A DNA stretch of 64,000 bases from Niastella vici (GCF_002077945.1 NZ_LVYD01000065.1:29313-93312); one strand, 5' to 3'; counted from the stretch's first letter, positions 51,401 through 60,557 are shown. Made by a program: numbers and translations. Notes: generated by a model not told the origin, from the letters alone.

Positions 51401-52793
51401 CAGCGCAGGTGCAGAAGTGCAAAAGCCATTAGCTACTGTAGTGATCGGAGGTTTGCTTACAGCGACCCTACTAACCTTACTGGTACTCCCCTGTTTATAC
51501 ATTCTTTTCTCCCGAATTAAAAAGGACAAAAAAATGAGCCTTCACCCTGTATCAGTAATATTGGTTATTGCATTTTGTTTTTCAATTTTCTATCCAACTT
51601 CTGCGATTGCGCAAAGTAAACCTATGAATCTTGATAGCCTGGTTGCAATAGCAAAACGTCAGAATCTTCGCTTAAAGACCGCATCTCTCGAAGTGCAGCA
51701 GAATAAGGTTTTACAAAAAACAGCTTTTGACCCTGGTAAAACCAATTTGGCCATAACGCAAGACCCAACCAGCGGTGGCAATATTGATAATGCCATTGGT
51801 TTTACACAAAACTTCGCATGGCCGGGATATTATAGCAAGCAAAGAGAAATGTTGTCTCAGCAAACTGTACTTGCACATAAACTGCGCGATTTGACTGAAG
51901 CGGAAATGATCAGAGAAATAAAACTGGCTTATTACAATTATATCTATGGATTGGAAAAAATCCGCTTGCTGAATTATCAGGATAGCATTTATCGCAATTT
52001 TTCCGAAAAAGCGGCAGTTCGTTTTAAGACCGGCGAAACCTCCAAACTTGAAAAACTAACTGCCGATAACAAATATCAGGAAGTGTTATTAATGAAAAAA
52101 GGAGCATTGGCCGATTTGCAGGTATATGAATTGGTAATACAGCAATTGCTAAATATATCTGAACCGGTACAAATCGCAGACACTACAACATTAGCCGTAT
52201 TAGAATTGAATGTTAGCCAGGATACAACAACGTTGTATAAGCATCCATTGCTTGATTATTACCGCCAACAGGTGCAGGTAAAGTCTTCCACTGTTCGGTG
52301 GGAAAAGGCTAAAATGTTACCGGAATTGACAGTAGGTTACAGTCATCAGTTGGTTATTTCTGGTTTTAATCCTGCCAAAATTCATAGAGAATATTTTCCG
52401 GGCACGAGGATAGCGGGCTTTCAGTTAGGTGTAGGTGTTCCTTTGTTTAATGGAGCCAATAAAGCAAGGATAAATGCCAGCAAAATAGGCGTATCAATTG
52501 CAGAAACACAATTACAGAATTCATCCAGGGAATTGCAAACAGAATATCTTACCTGGATACAGGAATACCAAAAATATCAACAAAGCATTCAATACTACCA
52601 GTCAATTGGTTTAAAACAGACAGATGAACAAATTCGGGTGGCGCAGATAGCATATAGTAAAGGCGAGATCGGCTATATCGAATTTATTCAAAGTATTGGT
52701 TTTTCGATTCAAAGTAAGCTACAATACTTGTCAGCTTTAAACCAGTATAACCAAACTATCATTCAGTTAAATTATTTACAGGGAGGAAATTAA
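48408..52793 (+). CDS. CzcA-type heavy-metal RND pump fused to a TolC domain
   Basis: The 1,461-residue protein has a complete CzcA part (residues 1-about 1040) and then a TolC-family part. The TM4 region AIDFGLIVDGAVIIVES carries the Asp-x5-Asp-x6-Glu pattern of CzcA, so divalent Zn/Co/Cd/Ni is the likely substrate. The join at KKDKKMSLHPVSVILVIAFCFSIFYPTSAIAQ (about 1038-1069) still looks like a start Met and signal peptide of a separate TolC. Such CusA/CzcA-TolC fusions are known in Bacteroidota, but how the TolC part reaches the outer membrane is unclear. The adaptor starts 1 base after its stop. Confidence 0.88.
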   Translation: MFDKIIQFSINNKLAIGILTLALIVWGIVSLSRLPIDAVPDITNNQVQIITQAASLGAQEVEQFITAPIELAMSNIPDVVEKRSISRSGISVITLVFKDNVDVYWARQQVGERLKEAERVIPKGMGDPSLAPITTGLGEIYQYVLHTKPGYEKKYSAMDLRTMQDWIVRTQLAGTEGVAEVSGWGGYVKQYEVAVDNERLNAQNISIKEIFEALENNNENTGGSYIEQRNNSYFIRGAGQVKTLGDIEKIVVKSVNGIPILIRDIAKVQWGSATRYGAVTRNGEGEVVAGITLMLKGENFSRVIRNVKERMKQIQKSLPEGVVIEPFIDRTELVGRTISTVKRNMIEGGLIVIFVLILLLGNLRAGLLVASVIPLSMLFAFSMMQLFGVSGNLMSLGAIDFGLIVDGAVIIVESVVHRISQSKHHHTGIPRLTKPQMDKEVFESASRLMRSAAFGQIIILIVYLPLLSLVGIEGKMFRPMAQTVAFAILGAFIFSLTYVPMMSALFLSKKTTHKKNISDRIMSFIHRLYEPALKGVLRWKLATVIIALALFVMSLFIFNRLGGEFIPTLEEGDLTVEISMMQGASLSQAVESFTKAEKILKTKFPEVKQVVTRIGSAEIPTDPMPMERGDMMVAMQPKEEWKSAKTREEMMEKMQEALSVLPGVNVEITQPMQMRFNELMTGIRQDVAVKIYGDDLDILAQQANKVAKLISAVNGVSEPYVEKVTGLPQIVVEYNRDKMAQYGLSISDVNRVLRTAFAGEVAGVVFEGEKRFDMVVRLQRDLRENIINIESLFIPLSSGNKVPLNQVANITFKEAPAQVSREDGKRRIYVGFNVRGRDVERTVSDIQNIMNDQLKLPAGYYITYGGQFQNLKEAKQRLSIAVPVALALILFLLFITFRSAKQMLLIFTAVPLSAIGGVLALWLRGMPFSISAGVGFIALFGVAVLNGIVLIGYFNQLKQEGVTDIYQRVLEGTKVRLRPVIMTASVASLGFLPMALSTSAGAEVQKPLATVVIGGLLTATLLTLLVLPCLYILFSRIKKDKKMSLHPVSVILVIAFCFSIFYPTSAIAQSKPMNLDSLVAIAKRQNLRLKTASLEVQQNKVLQKTAFDPGKTNLAITQDPTSGGNIDNAIGFTQNFAWPGYYSKQREMLSQQTVLAHKLRDLTEAEMIREIKLAYYNYIYGLEKIRLLNYQDSIYRNFSEKAAVRFKTGETSKLEKLTADNKYQEVLLMKKGALADLQVYELVIQQLLNISEPVQIADTTTLAVLELNVSQDTTTLYKHPLLDYYRQQVQVKSSTVRWEKAKMLPELTVGYSHQLVISGFNPAKIHREYFPGTRIAGFQLGVGVPLFNGANKARINASKIGVSIAETQLQNSSRELQTEYLTWIQEYQKYQQSIQYYQSIGLKQTDEQIRVAQIAYSKGEIGYIEFIQSIGFSIQSKLQYLSALNQYNQTIIQLNYLQGGN

Positions 52794-52794
52794 T

Positions 52795-54048
52795 ATGAAA
52801 TGGTTTCAATATAAAACAGCAATAGTTACAGGTGTTTTTTTATTAAACAGTTTTTTGTTTTTGTCATGTGGTAGCAGTTCAGGCAAAAAAGAAGTGAAAG
52901 CTGAAGTTGTTGCCAAAGAGCGGGAAGAAAAAGAGCCTGAAGGTATAGTGGAGCTTTCTGAAGAACAATTAAAAGCAGTTGGTATAACCGTTGGCCCCTT
53001 GGAACAAAAGAATCTAAATGCTGTAGTTAAAGCCAGTGGCCAGTTGGCTGTACCGCCACAAAACAAAGCAGACGTGAATGTATTGATGGGTGGCATTGTT
53101 CGAAAAATCACCATATTGGAAGGGCAGGCGATCCGTAAAGGGCAAACAGTAGCGTGGTTGGAGAACCAGGAATTTATAAAAATTCAGCAGGAATACCTGA
53201 CTACTAAAAGTGCTTTTGCATTTACACAGGAAGAGTTAAAACGTCAGAAGGAATTAAATGAAGCGGAAGCTGGAACTGGCAAAGTATTACAACAGGTGCA
53301 GGCGAATTACAATACAGAAAAAGCAAAATTATCAGGACTGGAAAAACAGTTACAGCAATTGGGTATTAATCCTTTATCGGTAGCAAATGGAAATTTGGTA
53401 ACACAGGTTTCGGTAACAGCACCTATTAGTGGAACCATCGGGCATATAGCAGTAAACACCGGGACCTTTGCTGAACCTGGTAAACCGCTAATGGAGATTA
53501 TTGATAACTCACAAATTCATTGTGATCTGATCGTATTTGAAAAAGACTTGTTTAAGGTTAAAGTAGGACAAAAAGTAAATTTTATTCTCACCAATCAGAA
53601 TAACCAGGAAATACAAGGAGAAATTTATGGCATTAACAAGTCGTTCGAGGATGAAAGCAAGGGCATTATTGTTCACTCTATTATCAGGAATGCTGACCGG
53701 TATAAACTTATTCAGGGCATGTACGTTACGGCATTGATTGATATAGGTAACCAGGTTACAAAAGCTGTTCCCGTTGATGCATTGGTGCGGTCTGAGGGGA
53801 AGGATTATATCTATATACTGGTTGGCATGGAAGAAAAAACAAATGAAAAAGATAGTTCCGGTGATAAAAAAAGTGAGGCAGAAAATCATTATCAATTTAA
53901 AAAAGTAGAAGTGACAACAGGTGTAACAGAGTTGGGATATACACAAATTACCCCTTTGGAAGAATTGCCGCAGGATCCAAAGATTGTAACAAAAGGAGCA
54001 TTTTATGTGTTGTCTAAATCGAAAGGTGGTGAAGAAGAAGAGCATTAA
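52795..54048 (+). CDS. CzcB-type periplasmic adaptor lipoprotein
   Basis: The 417-residue product has a lipobox (LFLSCGSS, Cys25), an acidic linker, the adaptor core SGQLAVPPQNKADVNVLMGGIVRKITILEGQAIRKGQTVAWLENQEF, a long coiled hairpin, and VTAPISGTIGHIAVNTGTFAEPGKPLMEIID. Its C-terminal part has a charged insert (EEKTNEKDSSGDKKSEAENHYQ). It should couple the CzcA part to the TolC part of the preceding protein. Confidence 0.85.
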   Translation: MKWFQYKTAIVTGVFLLNSFLFLSCGSSSGKKEVKAEVVAKEREEKEPEGIVELSEEQLKAVGITVGPLEQKNLNAVVKASGQLAVPPQNKADVNVLMGGIVRKITILEGQAIRKGQTVAWLENQEFIKIQQEYLTTKSAFAFTQEELKRQKELNEAEAGTGKVLQQVQANYNTEKAKLSGLEKQLQQLGINPLSVANGNLVTQVSVTAPISGTIGHIAVNTGTFAEPGKPLMEIIDNSQIHCDLIVFEKDLFKVKVGQKVNFILTNQNNQEIQGEIYGINKSFEDESKGIIVHSIIRNADRYKLIQGMYVTALIDIGNQVTKAVPVDALVRSEGKDYIYILVGMEEKTNEKDSSGDKKSEAENHYQFKKVEVTTGVTELGYTQITPLEELPQDPKIVTKGAFYVLSKSKGGEEEEH

Positions 54049-54070
54049 ACATGGTTAATCCAAAGTAATA

Positions 54071-54685
54071 GTGCAACAAATAATAATTGGAAGTTTGGTC
54101 ATTAGCCTATTGCATGGCATCCTGCCTAACCATTGGCTTCCCATGCTTGCAATCGGACGGAAAGAAAACTGGGATTTAAAGGAAACTGAGCAGGTTACTT
54201 TAATTTCCGGTCTTGCGCATGTGCTTAGTACAGTAATAATCGGCGTTTTACTTGGATTAATTGGCATTGAGTTAAATACCCACATCGAACATTTTACACA
54301 TGTTATTGCGCCTTCCATTTTAATATTAATTGGGCTATATTTTATAAGACAACATTATGTGCATCATCATTTTCATTTGGAAAATCAGAAAATAACGGGC
54401 AAACCAAAAAGCAAAATCATTGGCGCCCTGGTTATTGCCATGTTTCTTTCCCCTTGCCTGGAGATTGAGGCATACTTTTTAATGGCTGGTGCAAAAGGAT
54501 GGTGGTTATTAACGATTATATCACTGATGTACTCCCTTATAACCATTGCCGGCATGCTTTTTTGGATAAGGTTTGCCTATAAAGGCTTGCTAAAATTGAA
54601 TTGGCACAAATGGGAACATAGTGCAGGATTAATATCAGGTGGAGTTTTAATAGTAACAGGCATTTTATCATTTTTTATCTATTAA
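54071..54685 (+). CDS. Predicted cation-related membrane protein (UreH/NicO-like)
   Basis: The 204-residue product starts at GTG 54071 and has six or so membrane helices. It begins with LLHGILPNHWLPMLAIGRK, which has the HG..PNHW pattern of a family of uncharacterised metal-island proteins, and has a His-rich loop RQHYVHHHFHLEN. A second motif, LSPCLEIEAYF, lies near residue 130. It resembles UreH/NicO-type transporters in its helix layout. Nickel or zinc transport is possible but not shown. Its stop overlaps the next gene's start (TAATG). Confidence 0.65.
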   Translation: MQQIIIGSLVISLLHGILPNHWLPMLAIGRKENWDLKETEQVTLISGLAHVLSTVIIGVLLGLIGIELNTHIEHFTHVIAPSILILIGLYFIRQHYVHHHFHLENQKITGKPKSKIIGALVIAMFLSPCLEIEAYFLMAGAKGWWLLTIISLMYSLITIAGMLFWIRFAYKGLLKLNWHKWEHSAGLISGGVLIVTGILSFFIY

Positions 54686-57108
54686 TGATTATGGAAAAGT
54701 TACAAATCAATTTAAATCTTCTATTGCCCGAAATACCCGATGAACGGGACGCATGTGTAGAGCGGGTTATTTCAATAATGGAGAAACAAAAAGGGATTGA
54801 AAAGGTACATTTGATCCCAAGTAATGAAAATAATAAAGCGCAATTATGCTTTCATTACGACCACGATGTAATTTCTTTAGATCAGATTCAGCGATTAGCA
54901 AAAGAAGCCGGAGCTGAAGTGACCGAACAATATGGACACTTGCTACTCGAAGTTTTAAAGATAAGGGAAATGATGGAGGCAGGCGTTATAGAAAATCAGT
55001 TGAGAAAATTGCCTGGCATTGCCGATGTATCTGTATCAGCAACGGGGAATATACGTGTAGAGTTTGATCAGTCAAAAACCAATAAAGAACAAGTTGTAAA
55101 CGCTATAAGTAACCAGGGATTACAAATTAAGTCTGCCTGGCATGTTGCTCATACCGGGGAACATAAGCATGATCATAAAGAAAAAGAAGCCAAACATACA
55201 CATGAAGGAGCCGAGGAACACGACCATGAGCATGAACATGGCGAGGCTTCCGGTTGGAAAGCGTATCTGCCTGTAATTATCAGTTTTCTAATGCTTATTG
55301 CCGGAATTGTTGCAGATAATTATTTAAAACCCGGTTTTTTTACAGGTTATATCCGGTTGATATGGTATAGCGTTGCCTACCTCCCTGTTGGCTGGCCGGT
55401 AGCGGTGAAAGGTTTAAAGTTGCTGATTAAAGGAGATGTATTCACCGAATTTGTTTTAATGACCATTGCTACATTAGGTGCATTTTACGTAGGTGAATAT
55501 CCTGAAGGCGTTGCTGTAATGCTATTTTATACGGTAGGTGAATTGTTCCAGGATGCCGCAGTTAATCGTGCCAAAAGAAGTATCAAAGCATTACTTGACA
55601 TACGGCCTGAAACAGCAACAGTGTGGGAAAACGGGAATTATAAAGAAGTTTCGCCGGATGAAGTAAAAGTAGGTGACACTATTCAGGTAAAAGCAGGTGA
55701 AAAAGTACCACTCGATGGGGAAATGCTTAGCGAAGGCAGCTCCTTTAATACGGCGGCGTTAACCGGCGAAAGTAAGCCATCTGCCATTTCAAAAGGAGAA
55801 ACGGTGCTTGCCGGTATGATAAATCAAGAAAAGGTAATAGAACTAAAAGTTACTAAACTTTTTAATGATAGTTCACTGGCCCGCATTCTTACAATGGTAC
55901 AGGAAGCTACAACCCGTAAAGCTAAGACAGAACAATTTATACGAAGGTTCTCGCGTGTGTATACTCCGATTGTTGTATTACTTGCTGTTGCCATTACCTT
56001 AGTTCCCTATTTTTTTGTGCAGGATTATGTATTTAATCAATGGTTGTACAGAGCATTAATATTTCTGGTTATTTCTTGCCCTTGTGCATTGGTTATATCT
56101 ATTCCGTTGGGATATTTTGGTGGTATTGGTGCGGCATCCCGCAATGGAATTTTATTTAAAGGCTCAAATTACCTGGATCTAATAACGAAGGTAAACCGGA
56201 TAGTAATGGATAAGACCGGTACACTCACAAAAGGTGTTTTTAAAGTACAGGAAATAGAAAGTTATGATTTGCCAAAAGAAGAATGGCTGCCAATGGCGGC
56301 TGCATTGGAAAGTAAATCTACTCATCCTGTTGGAAAAGCAATCGTAGAATATGCCGGTGATAAGATAAATGGTATTGTAGTTGATGATTTGGAAGAAATC
56401 AGCGGACACGGTTTGAAAGGGAAAATTAGCGGTAAAGAAGTGTTGGCAGGGAATGTAAAGTTGATGAACAAAATGAATGTGCCCGTGGGTGATGGATTAA
56501 ATAAAATTACTGACACTATTGTTGTAGTAGCTATTGATAGAAAGTTAGCCGGGTATTTAACTATTGCCGATGAAATAAAAGAGGATAGTAAGCTGGCGAT
56601 TGACGGCTTACATGAAATGAAAATTCAATCAACCATGCTGAGTGGTGATAAACAGGCGGTGGTGGATAATGTAGCCAGGCAGTTGGGCATTGATAAAGCC
56701 TTCGGAGACTTGCTGCCCGAAAATAAAGTTGAGAAGGTAGAACAAATTAAAAAAGAACCCAAAACGGTCGTGGCCTTTGTGGGTGATGGTATAAATGATG
56801 CCCCGGTATTAGCATTAAGTGATGTGGGTATTGCAATGGGTGGTTTGGGAAGTGATGCGGCTATTGAAACGGCGGACGTTATCATTCAAACAGACCAACC
56901 TTCCAAAATTGCCACAGCGATCAAAATTGGCAAAGCAACCAGTAAAATTGTATGGCAAAATATAGGGCTCGCGTTTGGCGTAAAATTAATTGTACTTATA
57001 CTTGGTGCAGGCGGGCTGGCTACCATGTGGGAAGCAGTATTTGCAGATGTTGGAGTAGCATTGTTAGCAATTTTAAATGCCGTTAGAATACAAAAGATGA
57101 AGTTCTGA
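54685..57108 (+). CDS. Zn/Cd/Pb-type P-type ATPase (ZntA/CadA group)
   Basis: The 807-residue pump has an N-terminal part with two HMA-like folds that lack a clear CxxC, a His-rich linker (HTGEHKHDHKEKEAKHTHEGAEEHDHEHEHG, about residues 155-185), the actuator FNTAALTGESKP, TM with SCPCALVISIP (CPC), the phosphorylation site MDKTGTLTKG, and GDGINDAPVLALSDVGIAMG. The CPC and His-rich spacer fit Zn2+/Cd2+/Pb2+ export. It should act together with the CzcA system: the ATPase exports to the periplasm and the RND pump clears it. Confidence 0.9.
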   Translation: MIMEKLQINLNLLLPEIPDERDACVERVISIMEKQKGIEKVHLIPSNENNKAQLCFHYDHDVISLDQIQRLAKEAGAEVTEQYGHLLLEVLKIREMMEAGVIENQLRKLPGIADVSVSATGNIRVEFDQSKTNKEQVVNAISNQGLQIKSAWHVAHTGEHKHDHKEKEAKHTHEGAEEHDHEHEHGEASGWKAYLPVIISFLMLIAGIVADNYLKPGFFTGYIRLIWYSVAYLPVGWPVAVKGLKLLIKGDVFTEFVLMTIATLGAFYVGEYPEGVAVMLFYTVGELFQDAAVNRAKRSIKALLDIRPETATVWENGNYKEVSPDEVKVGDTIQVKAGEKVPLDGEMLSEGSSFNTAALTGESKPSAISKGETVLAGMINQEKVIELKVTKLFNDSSLARILTMVQEATTRKAKTEQFIRRFSRVYTPIVVLLAVAITLVPYFFVQDYVFNQWLYRALIFLVISCPCALVISIPLGYFGGIGAASRNGILFKGSNYLDLITKVNRIVMDKTGTLTKGVFKVQEIESYDLPKEEWLPMAAALESKSTHPVGKAIVEYAGDKINGIVVDDLEEISGHGLKGKISGKEVLAGNVKLMNKMNVPVGDGLNKITDTIVVVAIDRKLAGYLTIADEIKEDSKLAIDGLHEMKIQSTMLSGDKQAVVDNVARQLGIDKAFGDLLPENKVEKVEQIKKEPKTVVAFVGDGINDAPVLALSDVGIAMGGLGSDAAIETADVIIQTDQPSKIATAIKIGKATSKIVWQNIGLAFGVKLIVLILGAGGLATMWEAVFADVGVALLAILNAVRIQKMKF

Positions 57109-57148
57109 TAAAACAGTATGCTAAATTACATTTGATACAATTACCAGA

Positions 57149-57739
57149 ATGGAATTAATTATAACAAGCATCATTGCATTTGCAAGCACAAACATTGATG
57201 ACATCTTTATACTGATGTTATTTTTTGCCAATAAGGAATACAAACCAAAGCAAGTGGTTTTAGGTCAGTATATAGGTATCATTGCTTTAATTGCAATTAG
57301 CTTTATTGGTTCACTGATAAGCTTGTTTATCGACCAGAAATACATAGGATTACTTGGACTTTTACCTGTTTATTTTGGCATCCGGGGTATCATTCGGCTA
57401 ATCCAATACAAGAAAGAAAATGAACAAGAAGCAAAAGTGAGCACAACGAGATCAAACAAAACCCTTTCTGTTGCAGCCGTGACCTTTGCTAACGGTAGTG
57501 ACAATATTGGAATTTATATTCCTCTTTTCGCTACACTCTTGATACATCAGAAGATAATTATGGTTGCCATATTCTTAGTAATGATAGCAGTATGGTGTTT
57601 AGCAGCACGGTATTTAAGCAAGCATTGGGCAATTGCAAATACAATTGATAAATATGGTCATATTATTACTCCTATTGTACTTATTCTATTAGGTGTTTAT
57701 ATCCTTTACGAAAGTCAGAGTTTAGGTCTTTTGTGGTAA
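57149..57739 (+). CDS. CadD-type cadmium resistance transporter
   Basis: The 196-residue membrane protein has the CadD/LysE layout: IIAFASTNIDDIFILMLFFANK at the start, GQYIGIIALIAISFIGSLIS, GLLPVYFGIRGIIRLIQ and the matched second half VTFANGSDNIGIYIPLF. CadD exports cadmium (and may bind other cations). It lies 40 bases after the ATPase and ends the zinc/cadmium cluster. Confidence 0.82.
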   Translation: MELIITSIIAFASTNIDDIFILMLFFANKEYKPKQVVLGQYIGIIALIAISFIGSLISLFIDQKYIGLLGLLPVYFGIRGIIRLIQYKKENEQEAKVSTTRSNKTLSVAAVTFANGSDNIGIYIPLFATLLIHQKIIMVAIFLVMIAVWCLAARYLSKHWAIANTIDKYGHIITPIVLILLGVYILYESQSLGLLW

Positions 57740-58066
57740 AAGGGCACACTGCTGATATCAAACTTGGATTAATTTGAATCATTCGGCTATTTGCTACTTT
57801 AAAACTAACTACAACTTCCTTTTCCCTTTTAGTTGTAAAGTATACGTTTTGTTCAATTCTTCACCATCACCTAAAGCAATACCAATTTTATCGAGATAAT
57901 TCAAAAAAATATATTAATGGAGAGTGACATGGGTGAAACATTGATGTTCCTGATACATATATCGAACAATTTGGCCGGAAATAAAAAAGCAGCTTTAGAT
58001 GGTACAGCCTATTTTAAAACGAAGTATGTTTGGATTTGAAAAATGTTGCGTGTTATTTAGAAATAG
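57740..58066. other. Gene-poor region with remnants after CadD
   Basis: I see no intact gene. TACAACT (57810-57816) pairs with AGTTGTA (57831-57837) across a 14-base loop, a weak hairpin. On the minus strand about 30 codons read NYLDKIGIALGDGEELNKTYTLQLKG and then stop, which looks like the end of a lost gene of unknown kind. Confidence 0.4.
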
Positions 58067-58273
58067 GTTGAATGGAATAACGGCACTTTCAAATCAACAG
58101 GCGGTAACATTTCAGATGATGTATTTTCTGTAGTATCGACGGCCATTAGCTGGCGCCCCACTGCGCAAACAGTTATTCGTTTCAATTATCGGTACAACTG
58201 GCAGCAGGATATTTTAGGAAATCCACCCGCAAAGCTGTCTGGCTTTAAGTTTGGGCTTTCGACGTATTTCTGA
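58067..58273 (+). pseudogene. Outer-membrane barrel C-terminal remnant
   Basis: An open frame without a start codon reads VEWNNGTFKSTGGNISDDVFSVV, then TAISWRPTAQTVIRFNYRYNWQQDILGN, and ends in GLSTYF with a terminal Phe. This is the pattern of the last strands of a barrel protein. The rest is missing upstream. It is a 3' fragment left by a deletion. Confidence 0.55.
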
Positions 58274-58303
58274 TGATCGGATAGGAAGTTCTATATTTCA
58301 GCT

Positions 58304-58594
58304 TTAACTAGCATATAGAGTTTCTGCCAATTTTTTAAAAGCAGCCTGATCATCGCCCGTTGCCTGAGAAAACGCCGCCGGGCAGATGAATATGCCCGCT
58401 TCCGGATCATATCGCAACACCATCATTGCGCCTTCAAACTGAAATTGCCAGACAAGGCTTCCGGCTTGCTCTATTTTGCTTTTAAAAGTGATGCCAATTT
58501 TTTCACAAAGCCATTCGGTCGTTTTGTGAAAGAGTGCAGCATCACACACTCCCATAAGCACCGCTTCGCAATATCCGTTTACTGTTTGTAATAT
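58304..58594 (-). CDS. Hypothetical protein, about 96 residues
   Basis: I choose ATG at 58594 (MILQTVNGYCEAVLMGVCDAALFHKTTEW); the frame extends to a TTG at 58627. The product has no signal peptide or membrane helix. It alternates strands and helices (GSLVWQFQFEGAMMVLRYDPEAGIFICP, then DDQAAFKKLAETLYAS) and looks like a small folded alpha/beta protein. I do not recognise it. It lies downstream of the receiver gene on the same strand. Confidence 0.5.
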   Translation of the reverse strand: MLQTVNGYCEAVLMGVCDAALFHKTTEWLCEKIGITFKSKIEQAGSLVWQFQFEGAMMVLRYDPEAGIFICPAAFSQATGDDQAAFKKLAETLYAS

Positions 58595-58741
58595 CATAAT
58601 ATAACTGTTTTCGGTACGGGCGTTCAATTTTATTTTGTGTGTGCAAATGTCGGATTTTCCCCATTGTTAGAACAGCCTGACAATTGCTTAAAATCAAGAT
58701 ATTTCGTTTTAACATCAACAAAAATGCAAACACTTGTACTT

Positions 58742-59146
58742 TTACATGCAGACGCACGTGCGCAGGAACTGAGCTACTAATTTTAATTCGGTAAAACTGT
58801 CGGGCTTTTTTATGAAATCAGACGCGCCCAAGGCAAGGCACCGCTCTTTTTCAAGGGCGAGTGGAGAAGTAGTGAATATGATGACTGGAATATGCCTGTA
58901 TCGGGGATGGTTTTTTAAACGCTTCAGCGTTTCCATGCCGTCAATTTTGGGCATATTCAAATCCAGCACGATCAACCTGGGAAATTCAAGCGCTTCGGCA
59001 AGGGCATCGAGATATTGGAATACCTGCCCACCGCCATATAAAAAGTGAATCCAGTCACCAAAGGCTATTTCGTCGAACGCGGCGCTCAACAATTGGCGAT
59101 CTTCCTGGTCGTCGTCTGCAATTAGGATGTGCGGCTTTTTTGACAT
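58742..59146 (-). CDS. Single-domain response regulator (receiver only)
   Basis: I choose ATG at 59146 (MSKKPHILIADDDQEDRQLLSAAF). The 134-residue product is a lone receiver of the kind common in Bacteroidota: ADDDQEDR (acidic pocket), LIVLDLNMPKIDGMETLKRLK with the phospho-acceptor Asp, IIFTTS, and ASDFIKKPDSF with the conserved Lys. It has no output domain and no kinase nearby. The insert YGGGQVFQYLDALAEALEFPRL is typical of CheY-like proteins of the Rcp1 type. Confidence 0.85.
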   Translation of the reverse strand: MSKKPHILIADDDQEDRQLLSAAFDEIAFGDWIHFLYGGGQVFQYLDALAEALEFPRLIVLDLNMPKIDGMETLKRLKNHPRYRHIPVIIFTTSPLALEKERCLALGASDFIKKPDSFTELKLVAQFLRTCVCM

Positions 59147-59740
59147 AGGAGTATACTTCCAGGTACATGAATTCAATGCAAAATATCCAGGCTTCGAATT
59201 ATGCTCGGCCACATTCATAACACACCGCACAGTGCACAAGGTATTCCAGAAATGGCCGATGTTACATCATTTGGAATGAATGCTACCAATTTTAAGGGTA
59301 TCGGCATTAAGGGGCGGTTGAAGGATTTGTTAGTGCTAAGGATAGGGTTTCTGCGGTTAAAAAAGTGATAAAAATCACTACTGGGGTCTAACCAGGTCAG
59401 CTTGATATCTATATAGGGGTACGTCTTAAAAGTTGTAAGGTTAATTTCTTAAGGTAGATATGTCTGTATGATAGTTGGCTTTTCAATAATCAAGCATGTG
59501 TTATTGTAAATGCGGGTAAATAGTTAAAAGGGCAATCAGAAAGAATTATATAACTAAAGTTAATAAATATTAATGCAGATGGGGTTATTATTTTTTTGAT
59601 CTATGTCATGCTGAATTAAACAGACTCCAAATAAGGGAATCAGAAGCCATTCCCTTCCTCGGGCCAGCTATTTAGTGCAGCCATTGGAATGCATAAAATA
59701 GTACATAGTATATCACTGCTTATATAACACACAACCTTTT
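59147..59740. other. Noncoding region
   Basis: This stretch of about 590 bases has no gene I can support on either strand. A weak inverted repeat (GGGAAT and ATTCCC near 59635-59660) is the only structure I saw. The neighbours on both sides are fragments or lone genes, so it may be degraded sequence. Confidence 0.4.
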
Positions 59741-60276
59741 CTATTGCTCAACAACCAGTATATAAAGCCCATCAGACTCTTCTATACTATATTTATACCC
59801 TTCCGATAAGGATCGAAAAATTAAATTTCTGTTATTTCCGTAGATACAAGCTTTTACCAATATGGCAACCACATCGTGAACAGTAGCCTTGAATTTTATT
59901 GTTCTTTTTCCAATTTTGATTTGCCTGGGCGCCCCATCTGTCAAGTAAACCAGTTTGGTAGGAACCTGTGTTGAAAGTCCCAGTTTATGTAAGCATGGGC
60001 GCCGGATGGCATTATACGGGTTTTATCACGATGCACAATAGCATGAGCAATCTCGTCGAGTGATGGTAGGATCTTGTCTAAAACAGGATCATATCCGGGT
60101 ATAATATAGATGCCTTGGGCAATGCGTTCGATTTTATTTTCTTTATATAATCTATGCAAAGTGGTTTTTATAACATTCTGGGTACCAATTTTTTTAAAGT
60201 CGCCTGGGAAAATAAGATCGCTTTTCCTTTTGCGGGCAATTGCCCTGAGAATCTGTAATTGTATTGAAGCCGCCAT
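59741..60276 (-). pseudogene. AbiEi-type (DUF6088) antitoxin, frameshifted
   Basis: From ATG at 60276 the frame reads a winged-helix start typical of DUF6088 (QLQILRAIARKRKSDLIFPGDF, TTLHRLYKENKIERIAQGIYIIP) and goes as far as MPSGAHAY. It then drifts into INWDFQHRFLPNWF and stops. In another frame the family sequence continues (HKLGLSTQVPTKLVYLTDGAPRQIKIGKRTIKF). A single lost base near 59990 would explain it. No AbiEii toxin gene follows. The last 45 residues (VHDVVAILVKACIYG) are unlike usual members, so the 3' end may come from elsewhere. Confidence 0.7.
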
Positions 60277-60278
60277 AC

Positions 60279-60307
60279 TGTTACAAATATGTTATAAAAA
60301 TGTAACA
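60279..60307. promoter_or_regulatory. Inverted repeat at the antitoxin promoter
   Basis: TGTTACA at 60279-60285 is the exact reverse complement of TGTAACA at 60301-60307, and the element starts 2 bases from the antitoxin start codon. AbiEi proteins repress their own promoter by binding inverted repeats, so this is a likely operator. Confidence 0.5.
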
Positions 60308-60557
60308 AACATACATTATGAATCAATTACTTATGATAAATATTGAAAATATTGCCAGTAACTATTTGTTTTAGTTTCTTTGTCCCAGTACCCAAGCCCC
60401 TGACATAAAAGAAATATTTCAAGCTCGTCTCGGAAATAACACAAAAACAGGGCCTGCCAATATTATTATCCTGGCACCTGGCAGTTTCATTCTCATGTTA
60501 ATGATCATATACATGCGGGCATGATTGCGTTGTATGATGTGCGGTAATATTTACTAC
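60308..60557. other. Noncoding region
   Basis: I see no gene in this stretch of 250 bases. It lies between the divergent end of the antitoxin promoter and the terminator at 60558. Confidence 0.35.

Noticed and set aside
53509..54045. A 178-residue minus-strand open frame
   Set aside because: It lies antisense to the CzcB-type adaptor; its composition (many Phe, Ile, Cys) is that of a shadow frame.
57810..57837. Hairpin after CadD as a terminator
   Set aside because: The stem has only 7 pairs, mostly A-T, a 14-base loop and no T-run, so it is too weak to call.
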